DNA of 64,000 bases from an uncultured Alphaproteobacteria bacterium (GCA_910576955.1 CAJTJB010000004.1:128736-192735); one strand, 5' to 3'; positions 9,631-17,918 are shown, counted from the first letter of the stretch. Numbers and translations: made by a program. The notes: generated by a model not told the origin, from the letters alone.

Positions 9631-9707
9631 GGGTTGGTAGCTCAGTTGGTTAGAGCTGGCCGCTCATAACGGTCTGGTCGGGGGTTCGAGTCCCTCCCAA
9701 CCCACCA
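9631..9707 (+). tRNA. tRNA with CAU anticodon (elongator Met or Ile2)
   Basis: A 77-base cloverleaf. Acceptor GGGTTGG pairs with CCAACCC, the D stem is GCTC/GAGC, the anticodon stem GGCCG/CGGTC encloses CTCATAA, the T stem is GGGGG/CCCTC, and CCA is encoded. G1-C72 pairing and the lack of initiator features exclude tRNA-fMet. CAU with a CTCATAA loop fits either elongator methionine or the lysidine-modified isoleucine tRNA, and I cannot separate these by eye. Confidence 0.93.
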
Positions 9708-9718
9708 ATAAAACAAAA

Positions 9719-9745
9719 AATCACCCTTTATGGGTGTTTTTTTGT
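9719..9745 (+). terminator. Terminator after tRNA(CAU)
   Basis: CACCC TTTA TGGGTG followed by TTTTTTTG; A-rich and T-rich flanks extend the stem. Confidence 0.75.
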
Positions 9746-9765
9746 TTTAAATAATGATTTTGGGA

Positions 9766-9891
9766 CGAGAACCCCAAATGGGGGTTCGACTGCCAACGAA
9801 AGGCGGGCGGAAGAACGCCGGTGAGCGGAGCGAATGAGCGCCCGTGCGGCCGAGGCTGAAAAGCCGAAGGTCAGTCCCTCCCAACCCACCA
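9766..9891 (+). ncRNA. Family E element linked to tRNA(CAU): candidate structured RNA
   Basis: Three parts are visible. First, a hairpin GAACCCC (9769-9775), AAAT, GGGGGTTC (9780-9787), whose 3' arm copies the T arm of the adjacent tRNA (9680-9687) and whose 5' arm is complementary to it. Second, a GC-rich core at 9802-9850, 48 of 49 bases identical to the one behind tRNA-Arg at 31405-31453. Third, a 19-base copy of the tRNA 3' end including CCA (9873-9891, original 9689-9707). No ORF explains it. Confidence 0.65.
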
Positions 9892-9895
9892 TTAG

Positions 9896-9923
9896 AATCC
9901 TCCCTTTGCGGGAGGTTTTTTAT
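9896..9923 (+). terminator. Terminator after the family E element
   Basis: CCTCCC TTTGC GGGAGG followed by TTTTTTA. It ends the tRNA plus element E unit. Confidence 0.8.
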
Positions 9924-10060
9924 GGTTTGATGATGGTGTTTTTTCCTTATATTTCTTGAGTTCGTCGGAGTGGTGCATATTTCCCATTGTTCCAAATTCT
10001 TTCTTTTCGGGAGGGGATTGCTTATAATTGACTGAAATAACATAAATGATGATGAAATGA

Positions 10061-10096
10061 GGGCTTTCCGCTAGAAATAGCGGGAGGCTTTTTTTT
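10061..10096 (+). terminator. Hairpin with T-run just before the recombinase gene
   Basis: CCGCTA GAAA TAGCGG with flanking partial pairing, then eight T residues. It sits directly ahead of the ribosome binding site of the recombinase, so it may act as a leader attenuator. Confidence 0.65.
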
Positions 10097-10119
10097 ATCT
10101 AATTTTAAAGGAGAATATG

Positions 10120-10710
10120 ATGATTTATGGTTATATTCGGGTATCTACCGATAGGCAAACCCTTGAAAATCAGGAATTTGAAATCAATAATTTTTGCAAG
10201 AAAGGGCAAATTCAGATTGACCGTTGGATAACCGAAACTATCAGCGGTACGAAAGATTTTGAAAAACGCAAGCTCGGGCGGGTTTTGAAAAGGCTTAAAC
10301 CCGGCGATATTTTGATTTGTTCGGAGATTTCCCGGTTGGGGCGCAATTTGCTGCAAATTATGACTATTCTTAATATTTGTATGAAAAAAGAGGTGCAGGT
10401 TTGGACGATTAAGGACAACTACCGTTTGGGCACGGATATTCAAAGCAAGGTTTTGGCTTTTGCTTTCGGCTTGGCGGCAGAAATTGAGCGCAACCTTATC
10501 AGCCAGCGGACAAAAGAGGCTTTAGCGCGCATTAAAGCCGGCGGGCGAAAACTCGGGCGAGAATTTGGCAGCAAAAATAAAAAACATATTCTGGATGGCA
10601 AAGAACAAGAAGTCATCAACTTGTTACGCAAAGGCGTTCCGAAAACTCAAGCGGCAAAAATTTTAGGAGTGAGCATTACGACAATTTATAATTTTTTAAA
10701 AAGAAAATAA
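10120..10710 (+). CDS. Serine recombinase (DNA invertase/resolvase family)
   Basis: A 196-residue site-specific recombinase of the resolvase/invertase class, cutting DNA through a 5' phosphoserine. MIYGYIRVSTDRQ carries the active Ser9 and Arg7, and SRLGR (71-75) supplies the further active-site arginines. A long helix follows (KVLAFAFGLAAEIERNLISQRTKEAL) and a C-terminal helix-turn-helix (KGVPKTQAAKILGVSITTIYNFLKRK), which is the invertase layout. ATG 10120 is preferred over 10117 because AAAGGAG (10107-10113) then lies 6 bases upstream. Downstream are dyad sites and a second, inactive family member, followed by a glycan operon. An inversion role is therefore suggested but not shown. Confidence 0.9.
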   Translation: MIYGYIRVSTDRQTLENQEFEINNFCKKGQIQIDRWITETISGTKDFEKRKLGRVLKRLKPGDILICSEISRLGRNLLQIMTILNICMKKEVQVWTIKDNYRLGTDIQSKVLAFAFGLAAEIERNLISQRTKEALARIKAGGRKLGREFGSKNKKHILDGKEQEVINLLRKGVPKTQAAKILGVSITTIYNFLKRK

Positions 10711-10754
10711 AGAATCCGTATGTAGCAATGCGTATCGGGTTGTTTTTGCCTATA

Positions 10755-10779
10755 AAAATCTAACGAACGTTAGTTTTTT
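10755..10779. promoter_or_regulatory. Dyad site I (possible recombination site, operator or terminator)
   Basis: CTAACG-AA-CGTTAG at 10760-10773, a perfect 6-base dyad around a central AA, flanked by A-runs and T-runs. The T-run also makes it readable as a weak terminator of the recombinase gene. Confidence 0.5.
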
Positions 10780-10893
10780 GTATATACAAATAAAAAAAAT
10801 ATATCAAGTATTTTATTTATTATACCCAAAAAACTTTGATTTTCCAACACTTTTGCAAGACGGCGGCTAAATTGCGCCCGCCCTCATTTTAGG

Positions 10894-10929
10894 TTCATTA
10901 GATGAATATATCTAACGTTCATTAGATAG
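10894..10929. promoter_or_regulatory. Dyad site II (inverse of site I) and overlapping dyads
   Basis: CTAACG-TT-CATTAG at 10912-10925 is the inverted form of site I with one change and central TT. GTTCATTAGAT occurs twice (10893-10903, 10918-10928), and TTAGAT...ATCTAA forms a further dyad. Confidence 0.5.
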
Positions 10930-10972
10930 TTCTTCTTATGAATATTTGCAGCTAATTTGAGACGAGAACGTG

Positions 10973-11569
10973 ATGATTTTGTGTTATCTGGACGCAAGCG
11001 AGAAAAATATCAGTATTGAACAGCAGCAGGGTATTGTTTCTGACTATGTTGCCGAGCACGATAATATTGAGTTGTTTTTCAGAGATGAAAATATTTCCGC
11101 TCTCATAAAATCTTTGACCGCGCAAGATAATACGGTTTTGCTCGCTAATGTTGTCTGCTTGGGAAAAACGCTTAAAGAAGTTCGCGATAATATTATTGAT
11201 AAGCTGACAGAAAAGCGGTGCACGCTGGTTTTGGTGAGCGAGGGGCTAGTTATTTCTCCTAATCATAATGCCGAGGCGGTTATTCAGGGGCTGAATTATG
11301 CCTTGAATATCAGAAATTCCTTATCGTCTGTTATGACAAAAAAGGCATTAAACGCCAAAAAAGCCGACGGATTTGCTCTGGGACGGAAATGCCGTAATAA
11401 AAAGCGCGTGTTAGACGATAAAACAGATGAAATTATTTTGCGGAAAATCAAAGGCGAAACCAATTTGCAGATTGCCACCGCGCTGGGCGTTACACCGACG
11501 ACATTATATGCCTTTTATCGCCAACACCCCGAAATTAAAAAACGCGTTATCGGAGGGAAAAATGCCTAA
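10973..11569 (+). CDS. Catalytically degenerate serine-recombinase homologue, probable DNA-binding regulator
   Basis: The 198-residue protein aligns along its length with the active recombinase upstream: MILCYLDASEKNISIEQQ against MIYGYIRVSTDRQTLENQ, then a VLLANVVCLGKTL segment where the active enzyme has SRLGR, and a C-terminal helix-turn-helix (GETNLQIATALGVTPTTLYAFYRQH). Ser9 is kept, but the arginine at residue 7 is Asp and the SRLGR arginines are lost (VCLGK, 61-65), so strand exchange is unlikely. It is the first gene of the glycan operon and overlaps the next gene by 8 bases. A role as a regulator or as a partner subunit of the invertase is inferred. A GTG at 10970 is an alternative start. 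Confidence 0.7.
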   Translation: MILCYLDASEKNISIEQQQGIVSDYVAEHDNIELFFRDENISALIKSLTAQDNTVLLANVVCLGKTLKEVRDNIIDKLTEKRCTLVLVSEGLVISPNHNAEAVIQGLNYALNIRNSLSSVMTKKALNAKKADGFALGRKCRNKKRVLDDKTDEIILRKIKGETNLQIATALGVTPTTLYAFYRQHPEIKKRVIGGKNA

Positions 11570-12557
11570 AGTTTCTGTTGTGATGCCGGTGTATCAAACC
11601 AAAGAGGAATATCTGCGCCAAGCGATTGAGAGCATTTTGGCACAGTCGTTTGCTGATTTTGAGTTTTTGATAATTGATAACGGCTCTGAAGCATATATTC
11701 GAGATATTATAGCGTCGTATAGCGATCCACGAATTAGTTATCATCGCATAGAAATTAACTGTGGTCCTGCAGGGGCCAGAAATTACGGGATTGAGCACAG
11801 CAAGGGCGAATATATCGCTTTTTCGGATTCTGATGATATTTCTCTGCCCGAGCGTTTTGAAAAACAGGTTGCTTATTTGGAGGAACATCCTGAAACCGGC
11901 TGTTTGGGGACAAGTGCCGAATTTTTTAGCGAAGACGGCAAAGGAAGGTATTTTTGCAGCGCTAAAAAACATAAAGAGATTGAATTATACTTGATTTTGT
12001 GTGGATGCGTCTTTTGCCAATCTTCGGTTATGGTGCGCAAAAATGTGCTGGATGCTTATCATATTCGGTATCGTGATGATTTTGTGCCGGCGGAAGACTA
12101 TGGGTTTTATGTGGATTTAATCGGTAAAACGGAATTTAGAGTTTTGGATGATGTGCTTACATATTACAGATTTTATAATGCCAACACATCTAACCGTCGC
12201 CAGCTTGAACAGGTGGCTAAAAGCCTGCTTGTTAGGCATACGGCTCTAATTACTTTTGCCGGAAAGCTTAATGGCAGGGTGGAATTGGTTTTTAAGCTTA
12301 TGCAAAATGAGGTGTTTACGGCGGATGAGCTGAAGGAATTGGTGGCGTCTTTGACAGAATTAGCGGATGTTTTAGCCATTCGCGGGCATTCCAAAGAAAG
12401 CGTTTTTCAGATTTTAAAAAAGGATTTTAAAAAAGTTTATTACCACACCCGCACGGTTCGCGGGCAGTGGAATTTGTTGGTATCGCCTTTAAACAAAATG
12501 TTTAATTTGCCGTTAGGGTGGCGTCTGATGTGTTTCATAACGAGAGGAATATTATAA
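11562..12557 (+). CDS. Family 2 glycosyltransferase
   Basis: A 331-residue GT-A fold transferase. It begins MPKVSVVMPVYQTKEEYLRQAIESILAQS, followed by FLIIDNGS, the nucleotide-sugar region GPAGARNYGIEHSKGEYIAFSDSDD with its DSDD metal-binding motif, and an acceptor half with MVRKNVLDAYHIRYRDDFVPAEDYGFY. Start 11562 lies behind GGAGGG at 11552-11557 and overlaps the end of the previous gene by 8 bases. It probably adds a sugar to the surface glycan assembled by this operon. Donor and linkage cannot be read from the sequence. Confidence 0.88.
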   Translation: MPKVSVVMPVYQTKEEYLRQAIESILAQSFADFEFLIIDNGSEAYIRDIIASYSDPRISYHRIEINCGPAGARNYGIEHSKGEYIAFSDSDDISLPERFEKQVAYLEEHPETGCLGTSAEFFSEDGKGRYFCSAKKHKEIELYLILCGCVFCQSSVMVRKNVLDAYHIRYRDDFVPAEDYGFYVDLIGKTEFRVLDDVLTYYRFYNANTSNRRQLEQVAKSLLVRHTALITFAGKLNGRVELVFKLMQNEVFTADELKELVASLTELADVLAIRGHSKESVFQILKKDFKKVYYHTRTVRGQWNLLVSPLNKMFNLPLGWRLMCFITRGIL

Positions 12558-13336
12558 TGAAAGTACTTATTTTAGCGGGAGGTCTTGGAACAAGACTTGG
12601 CGAAGAAACAAATGTTAAGCCCAAACCGATGGTCGGTATCGGCGGTTTTCCGATTTTGTGGCACATTATGAAGATTTATTCCCATTATGGGTTTAATGAG
12701 TTTGTGGTGTTGACCGGATATAAACAAGAAGTGATTAAAGATTACTTTGTCAACTACTATATGAATAACTCGGATGTGACGGTGGATTTATCTACAAATG
12801 CCGTGGAAGTGCATCAGAACAGATGCGAGCCTTTTAAGGTGACACTTCTTTATACGGGGCGTAACACCAAAACCGCCGGACGCATTAAAAAGGCACAAAA
12901 ATATATCGGCAATGAGCCTTTTATGCTGACATACGGTGACGGCGTGGGGGATGTAGATATCAACGCCTTGATTGAAAACCATAAAAAATCAGGCAAGCTT
13001 TGTACTCTGACCGCTTATCAGCCCGAAGGGCGCTGGGGCGCATTGGGCATTAATGAAGAAGGAACGATTACCAATTTTTCGGAAAAGCCGAAAGAAAGCG
13101 GGTCGTGGATTAATGCTGGGTTCTTTGTTTGTGAACCGGAAGCACTTAACTATATTCCCGAAGATTGCGAAGAGATGATGTGGGAAGATTTGCCGTTAAA
13201 GAATCTGGCGCGTGATGGCAAGCTTAACTCGTATAAACATACGGGATTTTGGCATGCGATGGATATGCTTAAAGACAAGGAAGACTTGAACAAAATGTGG
13301 GCAAACAATACTGCTCCGTGGAAACTGTGGGAGTAA
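12557..13336 (+). CDS. rfbF: Glucose-1-phosphate cytidylyltransferase
   Basis: Makes CDP-glucose from CTP and glucose 1-phosphate, the entry to CDP-deoxysugars. The 259-residue protein has the nucleotidyltransferase signature MKVLILAGGLGTRLGEET at its N-terminus, then KPKPMVGIGGFPILWHIM, YGDGVGDVD and GFWHAMDMLKDKEDLN, all typical of RfbF (about 257 residues). Its ATG overlaps the previous TAA by one base (ATAATG), so translation is probably coupled. It is followed by a sugar epimerase/reductase and CDP-glucose 4,6-dehydratase, which confirms the pathway. Confidence 0.95.
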   Translation: MKVLILAGGLGTRLGEETNVKPKPMVGIGGFPILWHIMKIYSHYGFNEFVVLTGYKQEVIKDYFVNYYMNNSDVTVDLSTNAVEVHQNRCEPFKVTLLYTGRNTKTAGRIKKAQKYIGNEPFMLTYGDGVGDVDINALIENHKKSGKLCTLTAYQPEGRWGALGINEEGTITNFSEKPKESGSWINAGFFVCEPEALNYIPEDCEEMMWEDLPLKNLARDGKLNSYKHTGFWHAMDMLKDKEDLNKMWANNTAPWKLWE

Positions 13337-13339
13337 ATT

Positions 13340-14239
13340 ATGAAAAAAGTATTGCTTACTGGCGCAACCGGTTTTATCGGCTCTCAAGTTACGGCAGAAT
13401 TGCTGCGCCGCGGATATGAAGTGCACGCTTTGGTGTATCCGGCTCCGGTTGCCGAACAGCCGAATTTTATTCAACATACTATGAACTTGATGGATAAAGC
13501 GGCGGTATCCGATTTTTTGGCAGAGCATCGTTTTGAAAATTTGCTTCACCTTGCTTGGTATGTGGGGCCGAAATGCCACGTTCATAACCTGAATATGGAT
13601 TGGGTGGTTGCGACACTTAACCTTTTACAAGCCTTTGCCGAAAACGGCGGGAAGACTTTTGCTGGAGCGGGAACTTGTTCGGAATATGAATATAAGTACG
13701 GGTACCTTTCTGAAGACTCCACGCCGACTGACCCGCAAACGCTTTATGGCAATGGAAAAAATGCCGTTTACAATATCGCCAAAGTCTTTTGCAAACAAAA
13801 CGGCATTGCCTTTAAATGGCCGCGGATTTTTAATCTTTACGGACCGAACGAAAAGCCGCAGCGGTTAATGCCGTCGGTTATCAACGCCTGCCTTAAAGGG
13901 GAAGATGTGCTGGTTAGCGATTGCTTGAAATTTCAAGACTATTTGCACGTTGAAGATACGGCGCGCGGAATTGTTGACGTGTTTGAGAGTGAACTTGAAG
14001 GAGCGGTCAACATCTCTTCGGGCAAACCGGTGCAACTACGGGAAATTGTTAGCAAAATCGCAGAACTGACTGGCTTTAAAGGCAAAATCTTATGGGGCGC
14101 AATTCCCGCGGCATTCGGCGACGACTTGGTGGTCGGCAACAATGACAAATTAAAATCTATCGGGTGGAAACCCAAATATTCTTTAGAAGACGGACTGAAA
14201 CAAACAATTAACTGGTGGAAGGAACATCAAAATGTATAA
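13340..14239 (+). CDS. NAD-dependent epimerase/dehydratase (CDP-sugar short-chain dehydrogenase)
   Basis: A 299-residue extended SDR enzyme. TGATGFIG at residues 7-14 binds NAD(P), YGNGK contains the catalytic Tyr and Lys, and PRIFNLYGPNEKP and DYLHVEDTARGIVDVF are typical of sugar-nucleotide epimerases and reductases. Lying between CDP-glucose synthesis and 4,6-dehydration genes, it probably converts CDP-4-dehydro-6-deoxyglucose to the final sugar (abequose-, paratose- or related-type synthase), but the product cannot be assigned. It starts 3 bases after rfbF and overlaps rfbG by 8 bases. Confidence 0.85.
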   Translation: MKKVLLTGATGFIGSQVTAELLRRGYEVHALVYPAPVAEQPNFIQHTMNLMDKAAVSDFLAEHRFENLLHLAWYVGPKCHVHNLNMDWVVATLNLLQAFAENGGKTFAGAGTCSEYEYKYGYLSEDSTPTDPQTLYGNGKNAVYNIAKVFCKQNGIAFKWPRIFNLYGPNEKPQRLMPSVINACLKGEDVLVSDCLKFQDYLHVEDTARGIVDVFESELEGAVNISSGKPVQLREIVSKIAELTGFKGKILWGAIPAAFGDDLVVGNNDKLKSIGWKPKYSLEDGLKQTINWWKEHQNV

Positions 14240-15311
14240 TGATGCGTATAAAGGCAAAACTGTATTAGTAACAGGGCATACGGGGTTTAAAGGCTCGTGG
14301 CTTTCGATTTGGCTGACGATGATGGGGGCTAAAGTGGTCGGTTATTCACTCGACCCGTATTCTGACAAGGGAAACTTTGAAGCTTGCCATCTGCACGATA
14401 AGCTTTTTGCCGATGTGCGCGGCGATACCAGAGATTTTGAAAAGCTAAACGAAACGGTGAAAAAGTATCAGCCGGAAATCATTTTCCACCTTGCGGCGCA
14501 GGCTTTGGTGCGCACCGCATACGAACAGCCGAAGGAAACTTATGAAACCAACCTGATGGGCTCGCTCAATATTATGGAAGTTATCCGCGCTAATGACTGT
14601 GTTAAATATGCGGTGATGATTACCTCTGACAAATGCTATGAAAATGTGGAGCAGATTTGGGGATATAAAGAAACCGACCGTATGGGCGGATATGACCCGT
14701 ACTCTTCTTCCAAAGGCTGCACCGAGTTGATGATTTCTTCTTACCGCAATTCTTATTTTAACCCTAAAGATTATGCCAAGCATGGCAAAGCGATTGCCGT
14801 GGTGCGTGCCGGAAACGTTATCGGCGGGGGAGATTGGTCTGACAACCGTTTAATTCCTGACTGTATTCGCTATATTGAGGCGGGCAAAGACATTGAAATC
14901 CGCAACCCGATTGCCACACGCCCGTGGGAACACGTTTTAGAGCCGTTGTCCGGTTATCTTAAAGTCGGGCAGAAACTGATGGAAGACCCGATAACTTATG
15001 CGACCGGATTTAACTTTGGACCGCATATTTCTGCCAACAAGCCGGTTTTAGAAGTGGTGCGCCGTTTGGTGGACTATTACGGCAAAGGAAAAGTGGTGGA
15101 CGCTTCCGACCCGAACGCCGTACACGAAAACACGCTTTTGAACCTTGATGTAACCAAAGCCTACGTTATGCTGCAATGGGAGGCAAAATGGGGCTTGCAG
15201 GAAGCAGTTGAGAAAACGGTTGATTGGTATAAGGAAGCGCTTAAAAGCACGGATATGTATGACTTTTGTGTTAAGCAGATTTTAGACCACGGAGAACACA
15301 ATGTTAAATAA
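14232..15311 (+). CDS. rfbG: CDP-glucose 4,6-dehydratase
   Basis: Converts CDP-glucose to CDP-4-dehydro-6-deoxyglucose. The 359-residue protein starts MYNDAYKGKTVLVTGHTGFKGSWLSIWLTMMGA, the characteristic RfbG N-terminus with its nucleotide-binding glycine motif. YDPYSSSKGCTELMISSYRNSYF holds the active-site Tyr/Lys, and AGNVIGGGDWSDNRLIPDC and RPWEHVLEPLSGYL follow as usual. Length matches the family (about 357). It overlaps the SDR gene by 8 bases and the next glycosyltransferase by 11, so the whole set is one tightly coupled operon. Confidence 0.95.
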   Translation: MYNDAYKGKTVLVTGHTGFKGSWLSIWLTMMGAKVVGYSLDPYSDKGNFEACHLHDKLFADVRGDTRDFEKLNETVKKYQPEIIFHLAAQALVRTAYEQPKETYETNLMGSLNIMEVIRANDCVKYAVMITSDKCYENVEQIWGYKETDRMGGYDPYSSSKGCTELMISSYRNSYFNPKDYAKHGKAIAVVRAGNVIGGGDWSDNRLIPDCIRYIEAGKDIEIRNPIATRPWEHVLEPLSGYLKVGQKLMEDPITYATGFNFGPHISANKPVLEVVRRLVDYYGKGKVVDASDPNAVHENTLLNLDVTKAYVMLQWEAKWGLQEAVEKTVDWYKEALKSTDMYDFCVKQILDHGEHNVK

Positions 15312-17145
15312 TTTACCTATATTTTCTGTATTGTTTTGTATAAATTCCTTTTATGTAAGGCAGTTAGTTGTTTTAATTACTTCAATTCAAAAAAACAATC
15401 CAAACAAAAATTTTAATTTCTATATTTTTCATACAGATTTATCCAAACAAGATGAGGTGTTTCTAAAAGAATTGGAAAATCAAAAATGTAAGCTTATTTT
15501 CAAAAAAGTTGATAATACAATTTTAAGTAATTTTAAAATCTCTGATTCGACAAGGCAAGACATATCTCTTGATACATACTCCCGTTATTTAGCCGCAGAT
15601 TTATTGCCTGAGCTTGATAAGATTTTATATCTGGATAGTGATACTATTGTTAATGGAGATTTAAGCCCACTATATGAAATTGATTTAGATACTAATTGGG
15701 TTGGAGGAATAGAAGAACGTTGTTTATATAAGGATAAGTATGTTTTTGATAAATTAAATTTTTCTAAAAATGAAATTTATATCAATGCCGGTGTTTTGTT
15801 GATGAATCTCAAAAAGATGAGAGAGGATCATTTTTTTGAGATTTTTTCCACTATATCCGAAAAATGTTGTTCTCTTATTACCTATTCTGACCAAGATATT
15901 TTAAATCTTACAGCAAGAGGAAAAATCAAAAAATTAGATTGCATTTATAATATGACATCTGCTCATATTAACGACTTACCTTCTAAAAAAGTTTCAGCTG
16001 TTATTGTTCATTATATGGGAAAGTACAAACCTTGGACATTAGGAACATATTGCAATGATTTAAATTCTTTATGGCTTAAATATTACAATCAATCATTTTT
16101 AGCTAAAAGGCAAAAAGTTAAAGTATTTTGTATTTATCATACTTCAGCATATAGATTTGAAAACGATTTGATTAGCCCTATCCAAACTGGAAATTATGGT
16201 TTATATAACGGAATGGATATGTTACAATCTTGTGACGGTATACAAATTGATAATAAGAATAAAAATTACGGAGAACTAACGGCTTGGTATTGGGTATGGA
16301 AAAATTATTTACAAAATCATCCCGATTTAGAGTATGTCGGCTTTTGTCATTATAGGAGAATGCTTGATTACACTACATTTACTCAAAAATCCCCTTTTTT
16401 ACAAGGAATTTCCATACAACAATTTATAGATTCTTTCAATAATAAATACAGTTCAGATTTAGTGTATAATGCAATTAAGGATTATGACATAGTTTTACCT
16501 AGAAAGCATAGTATAGTTCCAGAAGCAACTATTGAAGAGCAATACCTAGAATTTCATCCTCAAAAAGATTTAGAAATTCTCAAACAGATTATAATTGAAG
16601 ATTATCCAGATTACATACCGGCTATGAATAAAGTAATGAATAGCAAAAGCGCATATTTCTGTTTACTATTCACAATGAAAAAAGATATTTTCATTCAATT
16701 TATGGAGTGGTCTTTTGACATTTTATTAAAATTAGAAAGTAAATCAGATTGGTCAAAGTATACTTCTTATTTCCATATAAGAGTACCGGCATTTTTAATT
16801 GAACGCTTTTTTAATGTGTGGTTATTACATAATTCCCCCAAATATGGTTGGAAAATATTAGAACGTGATGGTTATATTTTTTATGAATATTTAAATGATA
16901 ATAAGAGCAATTCAAAATATGAATTAAAGCTTTTTAATTGTTTACCAATATTTAAGAAAAATAATAAAGGCAAAAACATAAAATTTTATATATTGGGTCT
17001 TCCTTTATTTAAGAAGAAAATCACTTCCAATAAAATCAAATATGACTTCTTTGACCTTCCTTGTTGGAAAACACGTATAAAAGGAAACATTAAAAGAAGT
17101 TATTTATTCGGTTTTATACCGTTGTTTAAACGTATCAAAAAATAA
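15301..17145 (+). CDS. Two-domain glycosyltransferase: GT8 (LgtC-like) plus DUF4422
   Basis: A 614-residue fusion. Residues 1 to about 265 are a GT8 galactosyl/glucosyltransferase domain with LDSDTIVNGDLSPLY (metal-binding D112-S-D114), INAGVLLMNLKKM and YSDQDILN. Residues about 275-510 match DUF4422 capsular transferases (VFCIYHTSAYRFEND, NYGELTAWYWVWKN, VGFCHYRRML). The tail from about 540 repeats a short aromatic/basic theme four times: NCLPIFKK, LGLPLFKKK, FDLPCWKTR, GFIPLFKRIKK. This tail may bind the membrane. The gene is far more AT-rich than rfbFG, suggesting separate acquisition. It starts within the end of rfbG. Two successive sugar additions by one polypeptide are inferred. Confidence 0.85.
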   Translation: MLNNLPIFSVLFCINSFYVRQLVVLITSIQKNNPNKNFNFYIFHTDLSKQDEVFLKELENQKCKLIFKKVDNTILSNFKISDSTRQDISLDTYSRYLAADLLPELDKILYLDSDTIVNGDLSPLYEIDLDTNWVGGIEERCLYKDKYVFDKLNFSKNEIYINAGVLLMNLKKMREDHFFEIFSTISEKCCSLITYSDQDILNLTARGKIKKLDCIYNMTSAHINDLPSKKVSAVIVHYMGKYKPWTLGTYCNDLNSLWLKYYNQSFLAKRQKVKVFCIYHTSAYRFENDLISPIQTGNYGLYNGMDMLQSCDGIQIDNKNKNYGELTAWYWVWKNYLQNHPDLEYVGFCHYRRMLDYTTFTQKSPFLQGISIQQFIDSFNNKYSSDLVYNAIKDYDIVLPRKHSIVPEATIEEQYLEFHPQKDLEILKQIIIEDYPDYIPAMNKVMNSKSAYFCLLFTMKKDIFIQFMEWSFDILLKLESKSDWSKYTSYFHIRVPAFLIERFFNVWLLHNSPKYGWKILERDGYIFYEYLNDNKSNSKYELKLFNCLPIFKKNNKGKNIKFYILGLPLFKKKITSNKIKYDFFDLPCWKTRIKGNIKRSYLFGFIPLFKRIKK

Positions 17146-17153
17146 GGAGAACT

Positions 17154-17909
17154 ATGATGGAAAATGCACATACCCAAAACTATTCGAATTTAAATAGTTA
17201 CAAAGACCCCAAAGAATACATTTTAAAACATTATAAAGAATGGTCTTTTAAAAATTTTCTTGAACAGGATAATTTACAAGGAAATGCATTATATTTTTTA
17301 GTATTTGATACGAATTTTGGCTGTATTACTTTGGATTTTAGTGATACTTCTTTATTTTTGAATGAAAAAGAGAAATGCTATTTATGTAAAGATGGTGTAA
17401 TCAGATTATTATCACCTAAAGATCTTTCTGTGGCTTATTGTGTTTCTGATCGTGAGAAAATGATTAGAACAATGAATGCTTGCCAAAAATATATAGATAA
17501 TATCTGTAAAAATAATGGATTTGATACCATCATCACAAAAATATTGGAAATAGAATTAAAACAAAATAAAAAACCAATGTATCTTTTTACAGAAGAAGAA
17601 ATTTCTCTTTTATTAAAAAATGGTGATGATCAACAAAATAATATTTTAGTTGTGGACGAATATGGATATGTTAATTTAATTCAAGATATATCTATTGCAT
17701 ATACCTATCCTGTACGTTATGAAACTTTTATAGCTAGAAATGGTTATGTTGGTGAAAATTCAGGTGAAGAAACTGCATATAATTCTTACTTATCGCTTCT
17801 TTATGGATGGCTCAATTATTTGAAAACAAATGTTTCTCAATTTATTGATTATCCGATAAGTGAGAATAAAGATATTTTAGTTAAAAATATAAAAAAATAC
17901 TATGACTAA
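17154..17909 (+). CDS. Unrecognised AT-rich protein at the end of the glycan operon
   Basis: A 251-residue protein with no signal peptide, membrane helix or motif that I recognise. It is hydrophilic with many Asn, Lys, Tyr and acidic residues (KDPKEYILKHYKEWSFKNFLEQ at the start). It begins 8 bases after the GT8-DUF4422 gene behind AAGGAGAACT, so it is very probably translated from the same message, and it shares that gene's low GC. ATG 17157 is an equally good start. A role connected with the glycan is suggested by position only. Confidence 0.6.
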   Translation: MMENAHTQNYSNLNSYKDPKEYILKHYKEWSFKNFLEQDNLQGNALYFLVFDTNFGCITLDFSDTSLFLNEKEKCYLCKDGVIRLLSPKDLSVAYCVSDREKMIRTMNACQKYIDNICKNNGFDTIITKILEIELKQNKKPMYLFTEEEISLLLKNGDDQQNNILVVDEYGYVNLIQDISIAYTYPVRYETFIARNGYVGENSGEETAYNSYLSLLYGWLNYLKTNVSQFIDYPISENKDILVKNIKKYYD

Positions 17910-17918
17910 TAATTGTGA

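Noticed and set aside
9631..9707. Initiator tRNA-fMet, suggested by anticodon CAU
   Set aside because: G1-C72 is a normal pair and the anticodon stem lacks the three consecutive G-C pairs of initiators.
10755..10779. Certain recombination site
   Set aside because: Kept only as a hypothesis because the same dyad with T-run can serve as a terminator or as a repressor operator.
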